Assembly (NCBI GenBank): GCA_036023115.1
Contig: JAYKKT010000074.1
Span: 7,642,001 to 7,706,000 of the forward strand
Direction of reading: 5' to 3'
Source: Brasenia schreberi
Taxonomy: Eukaryota; Streptophyta; Magnoliopsida; Nymphaeales; Cabombaceae
DNA: 64,000 nt
The position numbers and the translations under genes were made by a program. The notes under the pieces were generated by a model, which saw only the letters and a program-made list of their open reading frames with translations, made no database searches and was not told where the DNA came from. Each line of letters begins with the position of its first letter. The first letter of the stretch is position 1. Below are positions 1 through 12,960 of the stretch, in pieces.

Positions 1-97
1 TACCATTGCACCTGATTGAAAGGCATGACACCCCTAGTTGGCTCGACAAAGCTGGATGCACATCTTGGCCAGTACTTGATAAAATCAGAAGTTCTGC

Positions 98-190
98 GTC
101 AGTGACATAGCATCGAACTCTTAACCTCCTGCAAGCTTAAGGTCTTGTGAACCAACCACTGGCCAAGTGGGTACTGCCCTTCGGAAGAAT
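98..190 (-). repeat. tRNA-like SINE fragment
   Basis: The minus strand has an A-box-like TTGGCCAGTGG (157-167) and a B-box-like GAGTTCGATGC (110-120) about 36 bases apart, the layout of an internal RNA polymerase III promoter in a tRNA-derived SINE. It does not fold as an intact tRNA. Boundaries uncertain. Confidence 0.4.
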
Positions 191-2661
191 TCAGTTAAGG
201 AAATCACCAACTGGTGAGGGAAGATGACCCTATCCTTGATCGTGGCAACTCCCAGACGCAATTTGAGTTTTCAAGTGGATGACTGTTCGTAGCCCAGATA
301 GGTTACAGGCTGCTGACTTTCAATAAATAATTAATGGTCCTCCATTCTCGTGAAGTAAGCCAGCTCAAGCTCAAGCTTTTCCGAACGAGGATTCTTTCTC
401 TTAAATAAATCATCTCCCCTTTTCTCAGAGAAGGAATATCTTTTGTGCTTAAAAACTTCTCTAAAACTTCACAAACATTGACTCCATAAGGATAAAGCTA
501 GCAATGACCGGATCCTGTTGTGTTAACTACGGTTGGGAATGGTTTCAAGAAGCACAGGTTTCACGACAAGGTTCGAATTATAGAGCTCGTGAGTCTCCAA
601 GAAGCCTGACGTGGCTTGGTCGACAAAGGAACCGAGAATCGGGTTGGATCTGTGAACTCGACACCCAAATCTTCCTGCTGTAGCTACTATTATCGTGTTC
701 TTCGGGTCATCCTCCCCGGAACATAAGCAGCAAGTTGAACAAGTGGGCTCATTATTTATATGGCCATGTCTCAAAAGCATCAATGGAAGTGGCATTTCCT
801 TCTGCCCTTCTTTTTTGCAGATTGCAAGTTGGGACGATTCCTTGTCGAGAGTTATGAGAGAAAAGTACGATAACTATACGAAGGCTGAAATAATAAGAAA
901 AAGGGACGGAAAAGAGAGTCTAGGGAAGGTTTAAAACTAGCAAATTTTTTTACCTATTTCGTGTTACATGCCAATTTGAGTGCCATTAACCTCTGCATTC
1001 CTGCAAAACAGATCTCCAAATAATTACTTAATCCTTGACATATCGAATACCAGGATAGCTTAAATTGCTTCTCTCAAATGCTCTTATTAGTTCGTAGGTG
1101 AAAATCTTTCAGAATGAGTTCATATCATCCTGTCTCTTGCTTACTTCATATAAATAAGAAACAGAGGTTTGAAATTTATGCAGTTGGATTGGATTGCTTA
1201 TCAAAATTTCCGAGCTTCTAAGCTTTTAATTGGAACTTACCATATGAGTGAACTTTCTTATTTGATGGATTGAACAAGATATCAATCATAGTGGTATTGA
1301 TTACAACATTTTGACTGTAAAAAAACAAACAGCCAGTATGTCAGGTCGCGATTATAATTCAAGATACCGAAACGGTAAGCTATCTATCTACAAATGCTAA
1401 GAGCTTCCTAAGAGGGTTGTTAATTTGAAACATTAAAATGTAATTATCTTTTTATTTGTAGAAAATTTGTCTTTCATCTGTATAAAGAACAAAGACGCTT
1501 TTCTTGGAGTATGATTATCCTGAAATGCAGTATATCCATACCTCTATCTCCCTTTCTCCTTTTCTTTTCTGTATCTGTCGAACCAGTATATTTATATTGT
1601 CCCTCCTTTCTCTTTTATATTTCTCTCCTTTCATCCAGTATTTATTTTCCAAACAACTATTCTTATATACCATAAGTACGTTTCTTATGTAATTTGGTGA
1701 TGAGCAAGAACTGTATAACTTTTTAATAAACAAATAACAATAAACCTTTATATAAGATTTCTTTTGCTTTCACTTTTTGACCCACTGAACCAAGATTTAA
1801 TTCAGCAGCTCATATTATTAATCTTCATTTGGTGATCTTCTCAATTAAAATTATATAAGAGTCTCTAATCAAAATATCTTTTGCATTTCTGGGATGACTT
1901 CTTCTAGGATTTACGTCCACTAGATCGATTGACCACAAATGATTGGCCTTTCCTTTTCTGTAGTTGATTCACTTCACGAAGGGTTCTTTGTAGACGTGGG
2001 ACTTTGTGAAATGGATTGATGGCGATACTAATTCTGAATTGATTAGCTGATGCATAACCATTATATAACCAGCTGGTATTCCTTATTCGAGCTGAGAGAA
2101 GACAGCTCGGGGCTTCCGACTTGAAGCACACCCAGATTAATATCATGTTTTTAGTTTCCAACCTTTATTATCTCTTCAAATCATTATGTTTTCTTTGCAG
2201 TTAGTTAATTTGAGTAGCTTTCATTTTGTTTTGGTTCAAAATAAATCAAATATAAAGGAATTGCTTTGAGAAAAGGTGCATCTCTGTCATGAGAAACGAG
2301 TAATAAAGCTTTTAAATGTTTATATATGTAGAGAATGACAAAATGGTAACAACTGTGGATGCTTTCTATGTTAATATGGTATCTGCTTACGTAGATGATG
2401 AACAGCATTTAGGGCAAAAGCAATGTTGACGTCCTTATTTTTCATGTTCATGTATAAGAACTACAACTATGGTAGCAATATTCTTTCATTTTCTCCTCGT
2501 CACCGTAAATCCTCTTCACATCTATTAAGGATATCACTCCGATTTGCTGAAGATATTGAACTTTGATGAAACGTTATTTCCTTGTTACGTTAGGGTTAAA
2601 CCTAATCGAGAGGGCGCCTTCTGTACTGCTAGATCACCCCCGACGGTACCACAATGTGAGA

Positions 2662-2681
2662 GGGGGGGGGGAGGGGGGGGG
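2662..2681 (+). repeat. Poly-G tract
   Basis: A run of ten G, one A, then nine G. Such a run can form a G-quadruplex and is prone to slippage. It lies inside a small unsupported open frame. Confidence 0.9.
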
Positions 2682-4179
2682 CTTGCTCATGAACGTTGTT
2701 CCCTTTGCGGAAGCCAAAGTTTGCGAGGCCGAGGATGATAACCGCTTAACTTTTACGTTGGATTATTCTTTTGTTTACAGAGCTAGGAAACAAGCGAAGG
2801 TCAGATCTTGGTTCATTCTGAACTTGTTCATGAGCAAGCACGGGCGGACTAGTTAAGTTAGGCGAGCATAACATTATGAGTGTTTCAACTATTAAGATAA
2901 AAACTGTATAAAAATTCTGTCTCAAGGCTTGAGGGGATTCCTGTCTAATGGAATTATACTTTTAAATTGTAGTTTTAACACAATTTTCCTCTCTTGGTTC
3001 ATTGCCATGCCTATTCTTAAGTTATGACACAAAATTTTCGAAAAGGACATCGTATTTTCCTTCACCTATAAAAAAATTATAATAAGAATACAATACTAAT
3101 AGAAGCCAACTGGGTACTGTCAATTGATTAAGTGGAGAAGCAACTGGCTATATATGTATCCTTTTGGGATTCAATGCAACTTTTCACGACCAGAGTCCTG
3201 CATGCACTTGGTCCATACACGGTTCAATCATGCATTTAATGATAATTTTGCAACTTGGGGAGACGGGAGAAGCTTCGTTTCGATGGAGCCCTGCAGGCTG
3301 GAATGACTATCTAATCCTTTTTTAGATCAAAATGTTCGAATTTGTGTAGTTTTCTATTGGACCCAATCCATGGTCTCCTGGGAATGTGCCTCTCTATGAC
3401 ACTGCTCTTGTTGTCCAGACTTGGGCACTTGGACGGATCCACTTGTTATGATCCACTTCTCAGTCCCTTGATTTCTTCTCAAATGCACATGCCGACAAAC
3501 CACATTTAATTTCAAAAATTGAAGAATTTCAATGTTAGTGAAACAAGATTAACACTTAATTACACTGTTGAATTATATTTATTGTTTCGGCTAGTTCGTC
3601 TTTCCTTATCGCAGCAAAAGAGTGATTTGGGTGGTCAGCCGGCCCGTATGTTCAGTCGCAAATCGATTAAGAGTTAACGCTGAATGGATTAGCAATAAGC
3701 TCTTCCTTGTTTACCTACGGCCATATATAACAGTTTTCTTTGTTCTCTTAATAGATGTGAGATGCTGGATTGGGTTGGAGCCAGCGAGAATGTTGGGGCC
3801 CGGGAGACTACTAATAGGCCCAGACAAGCTTGCATAAAAGAAAATAAATTATAGAAAGTTGTAGAAAATAACAAATTTCGTTAATCAATTATGAGAAGGA
3901 ATTAATTAATCCATCCATAGGCATCTAGGATATATAGTACGTTCATGATCTTTGAAGTGGTTAAGTGTGAACCTCCATATGACATCACTTGATTTTTTTT
4001 TTTTGTTACAGAGGAGGCCAAAGCCTAACACACACCCGCACATGCACCCTCTGAGAATCGAACTCCCCACCAACAGCAATGGCCCTAGAGCACCCTGTCA
4101 TCGAACTCACGCTCTCCGTGCACCTAGGTGGGTTTTTAAGTCAGCAAAGTATTTATGGTGCTGCCAATTGAGTAATAGC

Positions 4180-4432
4180 TAGCTCACCTGGCTAGGGTGT
4201 CAACTCAAAAGATGAAGGCCATGAGTTCGATACCTGGCATGTGTTTTGGGTTCGGCTTCCCCATTATACAAGAAAAAGAAAGGTTCTTGTGGTGTTAAAC
4301 CTCTGCTTGTGGAAGAAGCAACAACTGAAAAATAACGGGGAGGATGAAGCCCTGGTATGCTTAACCCAAGAATCAAACTCATGACCTGCATTATGCGAGT
4401 CGAGAGCCCTGTCAGCTGAGCTAATGCACTGT
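4180..4432. repeat. Converging pair of tRNA-like SINE fragments
   Basis: Plus strand: A-box-like TAGCTCACCTGG (4180-4191) and B-box-like GAGTTCGATACC (4223-4234). Minus strand: A-box-like TTAGCTCAGCTG (4413-4424) and B-box-like GAGTTTGATTC (4370-4380). The two face each other, so either two insertions or an inverted duplication. Further upstream, 4005-4130 holds tRNA-like minus-strand remnants (AATCGAACTCC). Confidence 0.45.
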
Positions 4433-4965
4433 GTGCTATGTTTATTGGTTTAGTGCCATGATTTCAAAAGAACTAATTAATAATGATTAAAGGTCAATTA
4501 TGCGGCATCTCCCCAACATAAGAACCACTTATAAACCACGAGAAATATGAAACAAGGGCATCATGAGTTCGGTGACGCATGGCCATTTTACTTCGCCGAT
4601 GCATATTTACGACCTCCAAATTGTGATTTTACAAACCGCTGAAAAGACTCGGATTTGAAAGTGCGGGTCCTCAAGGGCTGGAGTGCAAGTAGCCCAAAAC
4701 TGAGGAGAAAACCTCTTTGCCCGCTCATGGTTTTGGAATGTGTGGGTCCTCATGGGCTCGAGTGTGGTCGTGCATATCCCAAGTTAGGGGCTAAAATGAT
4801 CCAACCTGAGAAGAAGGCCAGCTTTACTTCTTCCCAAAAACAAAAGACAATAAGAATCATTCCCAGTTCAAGTTGGGGGTGCTGGTGCTTAAATATTCTG
4901 CCACCAAGTCTCTCTCTAGATTGACCATTGGTCTTTAATGAGCTATGCATTTGTAACGCAGGTGA

Positions 4966-5248
4966 ATATATATATGTATATGTATATATACATATGTGTG
5001 TGAGAGAGAGAAATTGGTATATGTAAAGATTTGTTTATGCTTAAATCAGTTGAAAGATCTCTATTATTTAATCGGCATGATCAAGGATTGAGATTTGAAT
5101 TTTAAAAAAGAAACCTATTGTTGTACTTTTCATACTTTATATTTGGTTTTTAAATTTAAATCTTTCTTGTTGATCATATTGATCAAATAATAAAGATATT
5201 TAAGTTAGTTTAAGCATGAATAAGTGTATATGTAGACTATGCTCTAAT

Positions 5249-5291
<43 letters not shown>

Positions 5292-5300
5292 CATAGATAT
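4966..5300. repeat. MITE with microsatellite termini (copy A)
   Basis: Imperfect palindrome. The left arm, ATGCTTAAATCAGTTGAAAG followed by ATTGAGATTTGAATTT, is mirrored on the right by TTTAAATCTTTC...AGTTAGTTTAAGCAT. The arms are bounded by a TA/GAGAGA tract on the left and (CA)n(TA)n on the right. Member of the family described for 42057-42268. Confidence 0.65.
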
Positions 5301-5435
5301 ATGTAAGTGATTTTGAAGGCATAATTGAAATGAGAGTATTTTTCATATCTCTTTAAGGACATTTATAAGTTTTCAAATGATACTCATCTCAAAATTAAAA
5401 GTGAGTAGGCATAAGCCAAAAGTTTCACAATCCAA

Positions 5436-5662
5436 TTTTATAATATATATATAAAACTACATAATCCACTAAAAAATCTTTATCATTTGATCAACATCAT
5501 TAACAGTTGAGATTTAAATTAAAAAAAGTGAAATGTACTATTTTGTATTAAATGCAAAGTACGAAAAGTGCATTGAGTAGATTTCAGTATAAATAAGTTT
5601 GAGTATATATCATTATGCTCTCACTTTATATATAGATATATATATAGAGAGAGAGAGGAGGA
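5436..5662. repeat. MITE with microsatellite termini (copy B)
   Basis: Same family as copy A: TATATATATATA start, AAAAAATCTTTATCATTTGA stem, central GTTGAGATTTAAATT, then TATATATAGAGAGAGAG end. No protein coding. Confidence 0.6.
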
Positions 5663-6164
5663 GGAGGGGGGAGTGGCTGGAGGACAAAACGAGAGTGGCC
5701 TACACTGCTTCACTGCAAACTGATTATTGCAACAAGTGGCCGTCAACCAAGTGGCCGATTCTATCATGTGCTTTATAGATGATCCAACTGGCTGTATCTC
5801 AATCTCTTCTTCTTTAGTAAGAATTGTTGAATCTCAAACTTCATGTACTGTTCGCCAAGGAGTCTAATCTATCTCCTATGTGGCGTAATCTCATTCTCTT
5901 ATTTTTTAGTAAGAATTGTTGAGAACTTCAAATCTCTTTACAAAATATGACTACTGTCTCTCTCTCTCTCTGGGCGCCGCTTCAGGATATGAAACACTCG
6001 AACTGAGTCCTGGTTGACCCATGCAGCATGCATGGCTCGCGCGCACACGAGCACACAGAGAATGTCTTAGAATTAGTGTAAAAACAACCCTGAGGACGTG
6101 ATCATCAACTGATCAATAACAGGAAACATCAACACAGACATCTTAGGGACGTGTTTCCACGATA

Positions 6165-6755
6165 TGCCCGGTTCTAAACTGCTGGTTCTGGTTTGCCCGA
6201 AACCAGGAATTATAATCGAATCAGTCAAGAGCCGTGATCGGTTCTAATTACAATTTTGAAGCCGTCGGGTTTGAGGCAATTCCAATTCTGATATCGAAAC
6301 CACTTCAAAACCATTTTTTCCAAAAGCGACGGTATAAAAACCCTTTATAACTCCCCTCCAGCAACAATGGTGGGGAGAGACTTACTGCTGGCTAGGTTGA
6401 ACTTAGTGATGGATTGGCTTTGAACAAAGTATTTGACTCTTTCTTGTTTGGAATACAAGAGACAAAAGGCATACCATGAGAGTTAGAACTCCCCACAAGA
6501 GCTGAGGATTTGAAGCGCTCTATTGCTGAGTTAGCAGGCAGTTGGTAAATAAGAACTTCTGAAAATTATATATAAACAAATATCAGCGATTTGGAACCTT
6601 CGATTCTAGTTTCAGCCAGTTTTTAAAAACCGTGAACTATAACCGAACTGAGAGGTCCATAATTTTGGTTCCAGTTCTGAGACTGGTTCGAACGGTTATA
6701 GTTACGGGCAGTTCCACGACTGGTTTGAACCGCTGGATCGGTTTCAAACCGGCCA
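6165..6755. repeat. GGTTC/GAACC-word repeat with two arms
   Basis: Arms at about 6165-6340 and 6590-6755 are built of CGGTTC, GGTTC, GAACC and AACCG words in both orientations, separated by about 250 bp of ordinary sequence. Same style as 14438-14881 and 35692-36172, but the ends are degraded. Confidence 0.5.
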
Positions 6756-7809
6756 TACACAAATTTCGACATATTGTTCCTTAAAGTATAATATTTTATA
6801 ACATTGAAGAAGACTCCTTCCTGTAAGAAGCGTCACATAGAGCCGGTTCGCTTGGTCCCTGGGGTTCCAGTGAAGGCCCGAGAGTAGACAGAAAGAGTTC
6901 AAGCAGATACCCACAAGCCATACAATGGCGGTACTTATGAGTGTGCTTTCTTTTTTCTTTTTGTTTAGGGTGGGAGGCCAAAGCTGGTATCTGCACCTGA
7001 TAGTCGAACTTGCAGCCAGCATGTTGGTCAATAATTTAATGAAACGGGTTTAATCTTACTTAACTTCTTTGTCGTCAATATTCGACAAATTAAATTTATC
7101 AAATGACTTGAGTTCTTTCAAAAGTTTGAGTATCTTTGAAAATGTAAAATACATTAGCTTAACAAGTTTCTCGTTTGAAGAGAAAAAGAAATGTAGAAAG
7201 CTACTTTTGAAAAGTATTCATCTCGAAATTGGATTTTTAAATGAAAAGTGGCATCTTCATCCTCCAAAGGTGATGATATGCAGAAAGCTGCTCTCATGTT
7301 TGCGTTTCTTCTGGAAACATATGAAGTTTCTTAAGAAATCAATGAAAGTCTGGTAAGCTTTCAAAGATGTTCAAATTTTCACTTCTTTTAATTTTTAAAG
7401 TTTGAGGCTTTTGGGATTGGGAACTCCCTTTCCGCCTCTAAGAGATTCAAAAACATAAGAATCTGATGAATGGGAGGATGGAGATGGGTTTGGGAATGCT
7501 CATCCTTTCAAATTCAGGCAGAATCAAACAACATGATTCATATGTACACAAAATCGCAAACCAAGGCACAAACATGACCTGCAGAGTATGTATTTGTAAA
7601 AAAAAAATCGGGTGCTAAACGTGTTTGAACATGGGATTGCCCACCCATGCATATGGAACCAGCCAGGTCTACTCTCACCTCCATCGCCCCATAGAACCGT
7701 GAGTCAACTTTGGCCACTTAAGTTTCTGGATCAGATTCTGTGGCTGAGACCCATGCTCATCTTCCCCAAAAGAAATTATTGCAGTACATCGTTCCAATCA
7801 TGTCCTTAA

Positions 7810-8012
7810 AGAGGTGTTTGGTTACGGTGCTGAGCCTGCAAAACTGATACTGCAGAACAAGTTTCTATGGGTGTGCCCCTAGTCCGTCTCATAATCAATG
7901 TAAAAGTGGAAGTATAAGGATGATCCTACTTTTTAATGTGTTTGAAAGTACCGTAGAAACTAGGTCTACAGTTCCAGTTTCATATGCCCAGGCTTCGTAA
8001 TCAAACACCCCC
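7810..8012. repeat. Tourist-like (PIF/Harbinger type) MITE
   Basis: Terminal inverted repeats AGAGGTGTTTGGTTACG on the left and, reverse-complemented, GGGGGTGTTTGATTACG on the right, about 203 bp in all. TTAA (or the TTA within it) lies on both sides (7806-7809 and 8013-8016), matching the three-base TWA duplication of this superfamily. No coding capacity. Confidence 0.7.
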
Positions 8013-9853
8013 TTAATTACCAGCAATTTTTTAGCCTATGGCATCTGAAACAAAACATTTTTGAGAACCCAGTTTCCTGAGACTTGGTTTTCTAGAACTG
8101 TGAAAACCTGGTTTTAACTTTATTCGAAATAGCCAAGCCTACTAGATATGAACCTGAATTTAATGTGGATCAAATAGTCAGAACCAACAACGAGATTCTG
8201 ATTTGTTTCAGGTCGCATTGAAGATCTGATGGTTAATTAAATTTTATTGGTGAGTTACATATTAAATACAACTCTTTTGGCTAATTGGCTTAGCTAAGTC
8301 GTGTTAAATTAGCCAAACTGCGGACTGAACCGGACCCGAATTCATGAGTCAAAAAGGTCCTACGCTACTAAATCAATTTTCCTATGCTAATGAGATCCAC
8401 TACTCACATGCCTCCGAATCCTTCCCAGTTCCTTTTGACCAGCTCTGCCATTTATAGATGAAGAGAAGACATTAGATTCAATACTTATTTTTCTATTCCG
8501 TGTTCCTTAACGTGTTCTTTAACGGTCATTTCATTTCATTCATCGTTGATTCAATCCTTCCCAGTTCTTTATGCACTAGGAGATCCGTTGTCTATGCATC
8601 TACCAACATATATATTTCTTGATAGAACATAATTCTATGGTGGTTCAACAACTCATTGCCGGCGAGTGGCCGAACTCAACCATGGAAGACTGCAGGTGAG
8701 AGAATCATATTCGCGTTCTTGTTTCTCTGATTCCATGAACGTCTCGCTTTGGTTCACAGACTGTGTTCGTATCTTAGCAACAATTATAATACGATGTACA
8801 CCTTTTCTGGCACAGTTCTAATTCACTATCAAAGAACTAGCTTCTATGGTTGGCTGAAAACTGCCACAGAACTCTACACAATTTATTTTCAATGGTTTCA
8901 ATTGCCGCGAAAAACAACAGTCGACGATTTGAAGATCCGTGATCAGTATCATTGGAAATCAATGAACACTGGTAAATAGGTGTGTAATTTCACAGAATCA
9001 ACTCGTGCATGCTTAAGGATTTCTGCGTTAGCTCATCTACATGGTGGGGTCGAACCTTCATTGCTTGGCCTTAGAGGCTCCTGCACTTCCTCTGATTTCT
9101 TCCCTCTGTTCCAGGATCCTTCTTTACTTTATTCCTCTCCCTGCTTTTTGCAAAAACTTTCTGTACAAAGAACTCATACGTTGAAATTTAGTGGATCCGG
9201 TACTAAGAAAAGTGATGCATCATCAAGCCAACGGCGCTGCTGTGGCACATATGTTAAACGAAACTAAATTTACATATATACAAGAAAAAGGGAAGACTCT
9301 CTCTCTCTGTGTGTGTCTGTGTGTGTGCACAACACAACCAAGACGTTGAATACATGCATCAAACAAAAGAAACTAGAAAACAAAAAGGTGACCACGAACA
9401 ATTTTCTCTCGAAGCGGAGAATGCAGTTTTCAGGACATTAGCAGGATAGTGGAGTCCTTGACACAAACATAGCTTGGGTCTCTGCTTCCTTGTCTGTTTA
9501 AACGGTTTAGCCGCCACTGTCCCGTTTCGGCCGGCTTCAAATTGCCTTAATACCGTCAGCACAATATCAGCAGTCGGAAAATGCGCCTTTCATATCCACA
9601 ATTTACACAAGTGAAACAGGGGAACTTCAGTAAGCCTTCGACACCTGTTGATCCACAAACTCTCACCGGAGCTAATTTCCATCCAAAAGTCATGAAATTG
9701 TAAAAAAGCAAACACAACTCCCCTTCATTTGCCAAATTCTGGATTCACTGATTTTCGTAGCGAGGCAGGGGACTATGGAAAACACCCAACACCAATTTAC
9801 AGATAAAATATGGATACCAACTTGCCATGCGGATCCGAACGCACTATCCTCTC

Positions 9854-10868
9854 TCAGGCGTAGAGAGTTGCCGTTGCACGTTGCGAACGAAACTGCGCCA
9901 TCCCATTATAGAGCGCCTTTCGGTTGGCCGGCAAGTCGCACCTGACCCAGGCTGACTCCGTCTTCTTCTCCCTCCTCTTTCCTCCCTCCACACCGCGGGT
10001 GTGTCGCCGTCTGTACTCGGCGTTGTTGCTGCTAGGTTCCTCCACATCTTCCGAGAACCTCACCTTCTTCTTGTTCCCTTCAAATTCACATGAATTACAA
10101 TATTGAGAATTGTGACCAATGAAGCAGAATAGAAATTCTGAAAACCAGAATATCGTAACCATGAAAGCACATCAAATTCGCATATAGTTTTCTTAAGTAG
10201 AATGCCATCAATATTCATCTTTAAAACTTTATTTAGAAGCGATTTAATTTCTCGTTCTTTACGTATAACTTCAAATTCACATTAAGGAAAGCAAAAGAGA
10301 AATAGCATAAATCCGTCACCGTTTGTTAAAGGCGTAGGTAAAGGAAGTACCACAATGGGACCCCCATAGTCAGCCTTGGCACGCTTCGACACCAACCACA
10401 AGTTTACACCAATTTGCATTGACTACTAAAAGTAACAAACACAAAAAAGAGCCTACTATAGATAAAAAAACATAGATATGTTGTCCAATCGTTGATCAAT
10501 ATCGGAATTTAATCAAACGAAGAGAAAGAAATTATGGAAGAGAAGACATGCACAGCAAGCTGCAAGATCACGATTTTAAAGGAAACGGCAATTGAATAGG
10601 TACCTGGGGAGGAGGATTTTGCGGGTGTGTGACGATTTTCGACTCCGAGGGAATCGGAAGTGTGAGAGACCTCACAAGAAATGGACTTGAGGGAGTAAAC
10701 GACGGTCGGAGAAGCAGCGGGCTCCTCTTCTTCTTCTCTTTCCTGGGATTCGACAGATCTGCAGGCACCCGCAAACCTTCGGCGGTTGAGGACCATGAGA
10801 AGAAGGCTGCAACCAGAGATGGCCACCACCGCCATCACGCGCATTCCCGGTCCCTCCATCACCACCAA
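9854..10868 (-). CDS. Small unknown plant protein with membrane anchor and KKVRF motif, 2 exons, 162 aa
   Basis: Exon 1 is 10868-10604 (donor CAG|GTACCT) and exon 2 is 10077-9854 (acceptor GAAG|GG, TGA at 9854-9856). The phase-1 junction restores the frame exactly, giving ...KSSSP-G-NKKKVRFSEDVEEP. The predicted protein has a hydrophobic segment at about residues 11-27, then Arg-rich NRRR, an acidic EREEEEE patch, the block KKKVRFSEDVEEPSSNN (91-107) and EYRRR, and a C-terminal PANRKALYNGMAQFRSQRA. From memory, KKVRF..DV.EP..N..EYR plus PANR.ALYNG is a signature of a widespread uncharacterised plant family. KVRF also resembles a PP1-docking RVxF motif, but that is a guess. Function unknown. 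Met4, Met9 or Met12 could be the true start. The acceptor lacks a strong pyrimidine tract. Confidence 0.75.
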
Positions 10869-12759
10869 AACCGACAGAAACGAATTACGGTTTAGGATTC
10901 CTCCGGCACCCCATCAAACCGCTAGCTCCCATGAACAATGGCGATTTGCGAACGAGAGAGAAAGAGACATAGACAGACTTCTTGTTTCTAGCGGATTTCT
11001 TTTTGCAAACGATTGATGGCTTTGTGTCTGCCTTTCACGTTTGGATTCCAGGCGTCTTCGTGAGCAAAGGAGCTACCGGCATAATGTCAAGCGAAGACGA
11101 CGGCCACGAGTGCCCTTGTACGTCTCATCTTTCAGAAATGACTTTCCTACCCTTTCCCGAAGAAAATGCTGATTGTGATGGTGGTGTTCGAAGCCGGGTT
11201 CGTGGTAGTGGCAATCTTACCCCAACCCCTCTCAGGAAATCCGGGTCGGGTGAGGCTCAGCACAAATTCGGGTTACAAGTTCTTTTACTTTCTTCTTTTC
11301 TTATGGTCTTTATCGTGTCTTTTACACACAAAGGGTTCGGTTCAGATCAACCAGGTCAGTTAGGGTTGTCCAAAGTGACCCTATAAAATAATGGGTAGCT
11401 TTAAGGCTGGACCTGTTTCTGACCCGAACCAAAAGCCACCCAACAAATTGACCCTATTTCACACCTACCTTGTTGGACCTAAAGAATTCACTTTCTCCAA
11501 TTGACAATTTAAGTTTCTGAATGATTAACAAGGCTCACCTCATCAAGCTGACTGCTCGTCTTAGTAAAAGGTTGTTTTGCCTTAACGAGACATACTACGA
11601 GCCAGGCATGTGGACTTGTTTTATTATCTCCGTCGAGGATATTAAATATAGTTTGGGAACTTAACCAATAACAACAACAATTAAGTTTTTTTTCTTTTTC
11701 TTCTTCTTTTATCATATTCATTGTATGGTTTCTCACACCTTATCATTATAACTTTCTTTAATTACTTTTTTACATGTTCAAGACACTTTAAATAATTTTT
11801 CTTATTTTTATTAGTGTTAATTCTAATTGACATATATATATATATATGTTAAACCTTATTACAAATATGGTCTTTTATAGTGTGATCATACATTCATCTT
11901 AGTTATGCTACAAACATCTCTTACATACGTTAACCATTAACTGCCCACTAGTACTTGGGATAAAAAGCACAATATAGGATTCTAAGCGTGTAAAGCTAGT
12001 TAGTATATAAATTGGATCTGATCCGATTTCCTGATCCAAATGTGGAAGATCATTACAAGAAAAGAAACTGGCTTTTTGGGTATTTACTCAACTACCTGCA
12101 ACGGAGAAGAAGACAAAGGTGGAGACCGGTGGAAGCAAAAGTTGGTGCCGAGACGTAGACGGCGCTCATCGTGACGTCGTCAAAAGCCAACAATTATGAC
12201 GTTTACCTGCCGGCCGGCCGCTAGGTGGGCTTCGCAAGGTTCTTTTGTTTACACTTTCTTGTATTAAAACTTATTGATATGAAGACACGACACGATGACA
12301 CTCCTAACAAAGTTTTCTGACTTGGTCCGAAAACCAATTTAATGCCTTATGTTTATGTTATTACTAAAAATACTTTTTTTTTCTTTTTTCTCTCTTTTTT
12401 GACAACAGAAATACCTATTTGGAAAGCAAAATGGAAAACTTGGTCTAAGACAGACGGCTAACCAAATATACATACCCCGAGTGTCGAACTTCAGACGTAT
12501 TTATTTTTCTTCTCCCCACGAAACTCATCTTTTTGCTGATACCAAATTTTTTTGTGATTTAAAAAACGACTTTGACAGAACAAAAGAGTTCGACATGCTG
12601 CACTCACACCTAGATAGCTTCAGCCTCCTTGTTATACCTCAAAACATTGGAAAAAATATTTTGATAGATATTTGAATATCTCGTCATATTTTCTTGAGTT
12701 CTTTAGAACTTTTGGTGACATTTAAAGATGTTAAAGTGGGCGTTGCCATGAGAGAAAGG

Positions 12760-12960
12760 CTCAGCCTGGTACTGGAAAAATGCAAGCCGAAGCGAGCTGG
12801 GCTAGGCTAGGCCACAGGGCTATATGTGTGTGTATAAAATGAGCCAGGCCAAGAAGCTCACTAGACCCAGTTTGTAGAGTATGGCCTGAGGGGTTGGTCT
12901 GGCTCGGCCCGTTGGCTTTCAAGGGCTCGTCCAGCCCGACCCGTATTGACATCTCTAATG
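12760..12960. repeat. GGCTC/GAGCC-word repeat
   Basis: About 200 bp dominated by GGGCTCG, GGCTCGGCCC, GAGCC and CCAGGCC words, ending in TATTGACATCTCTAATGAC. Its style and GACAT-like end resemble the GGTTC-word elements, with a different internal word. Confidence 0.45.

Larger units (their letters stand above)
1..9853. other. Intergenic region, no confident gene
   Basis: Nearly 10 kb without a convincing coding sequence. It holds tRNA-like SINE fragments (about 98-190 and 4180-4432), a poly-G tract (2662-2681), two microsatellite-ended MITEs (4966-5300, 5436-5662), a GGTTC-rich repeat (6165-6755) and a Tourist-like MITE (7810-8012). The open frames at 2563-2856, 6744-7031, 8749-8979 and 8980-9267 lack recognisable motifs. 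The end (about 9300-9853) probably includes the 3' UTR of the minus-strand gene that ends at 9854. Confidence 0.6.

Noticed and set aside
4180..4240. Genuine tRNA gene
   Set aside because: A- and B-box-like motifs are present, but the arms do not form a complete cloverleaf and no acceptor stem pairs. A SINE fragment explains it better.
8636..8706. Possible first exon MVVQQLIAGEWPNSTMEDCR followed by GTGAGA
   Set aside because: Start and donor look acceptable, but no in-frame downstream exon or family match could be found.
10982..11386. 134-codon plus-strand frame divergent from the minus-strand gene
   Set aside because: No recognised motif, no sensible promoter or splice context, and the first part overlaps the leader of the opposite gene. 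The later half contains GGTTC/GACCC word-type repeat sequence.
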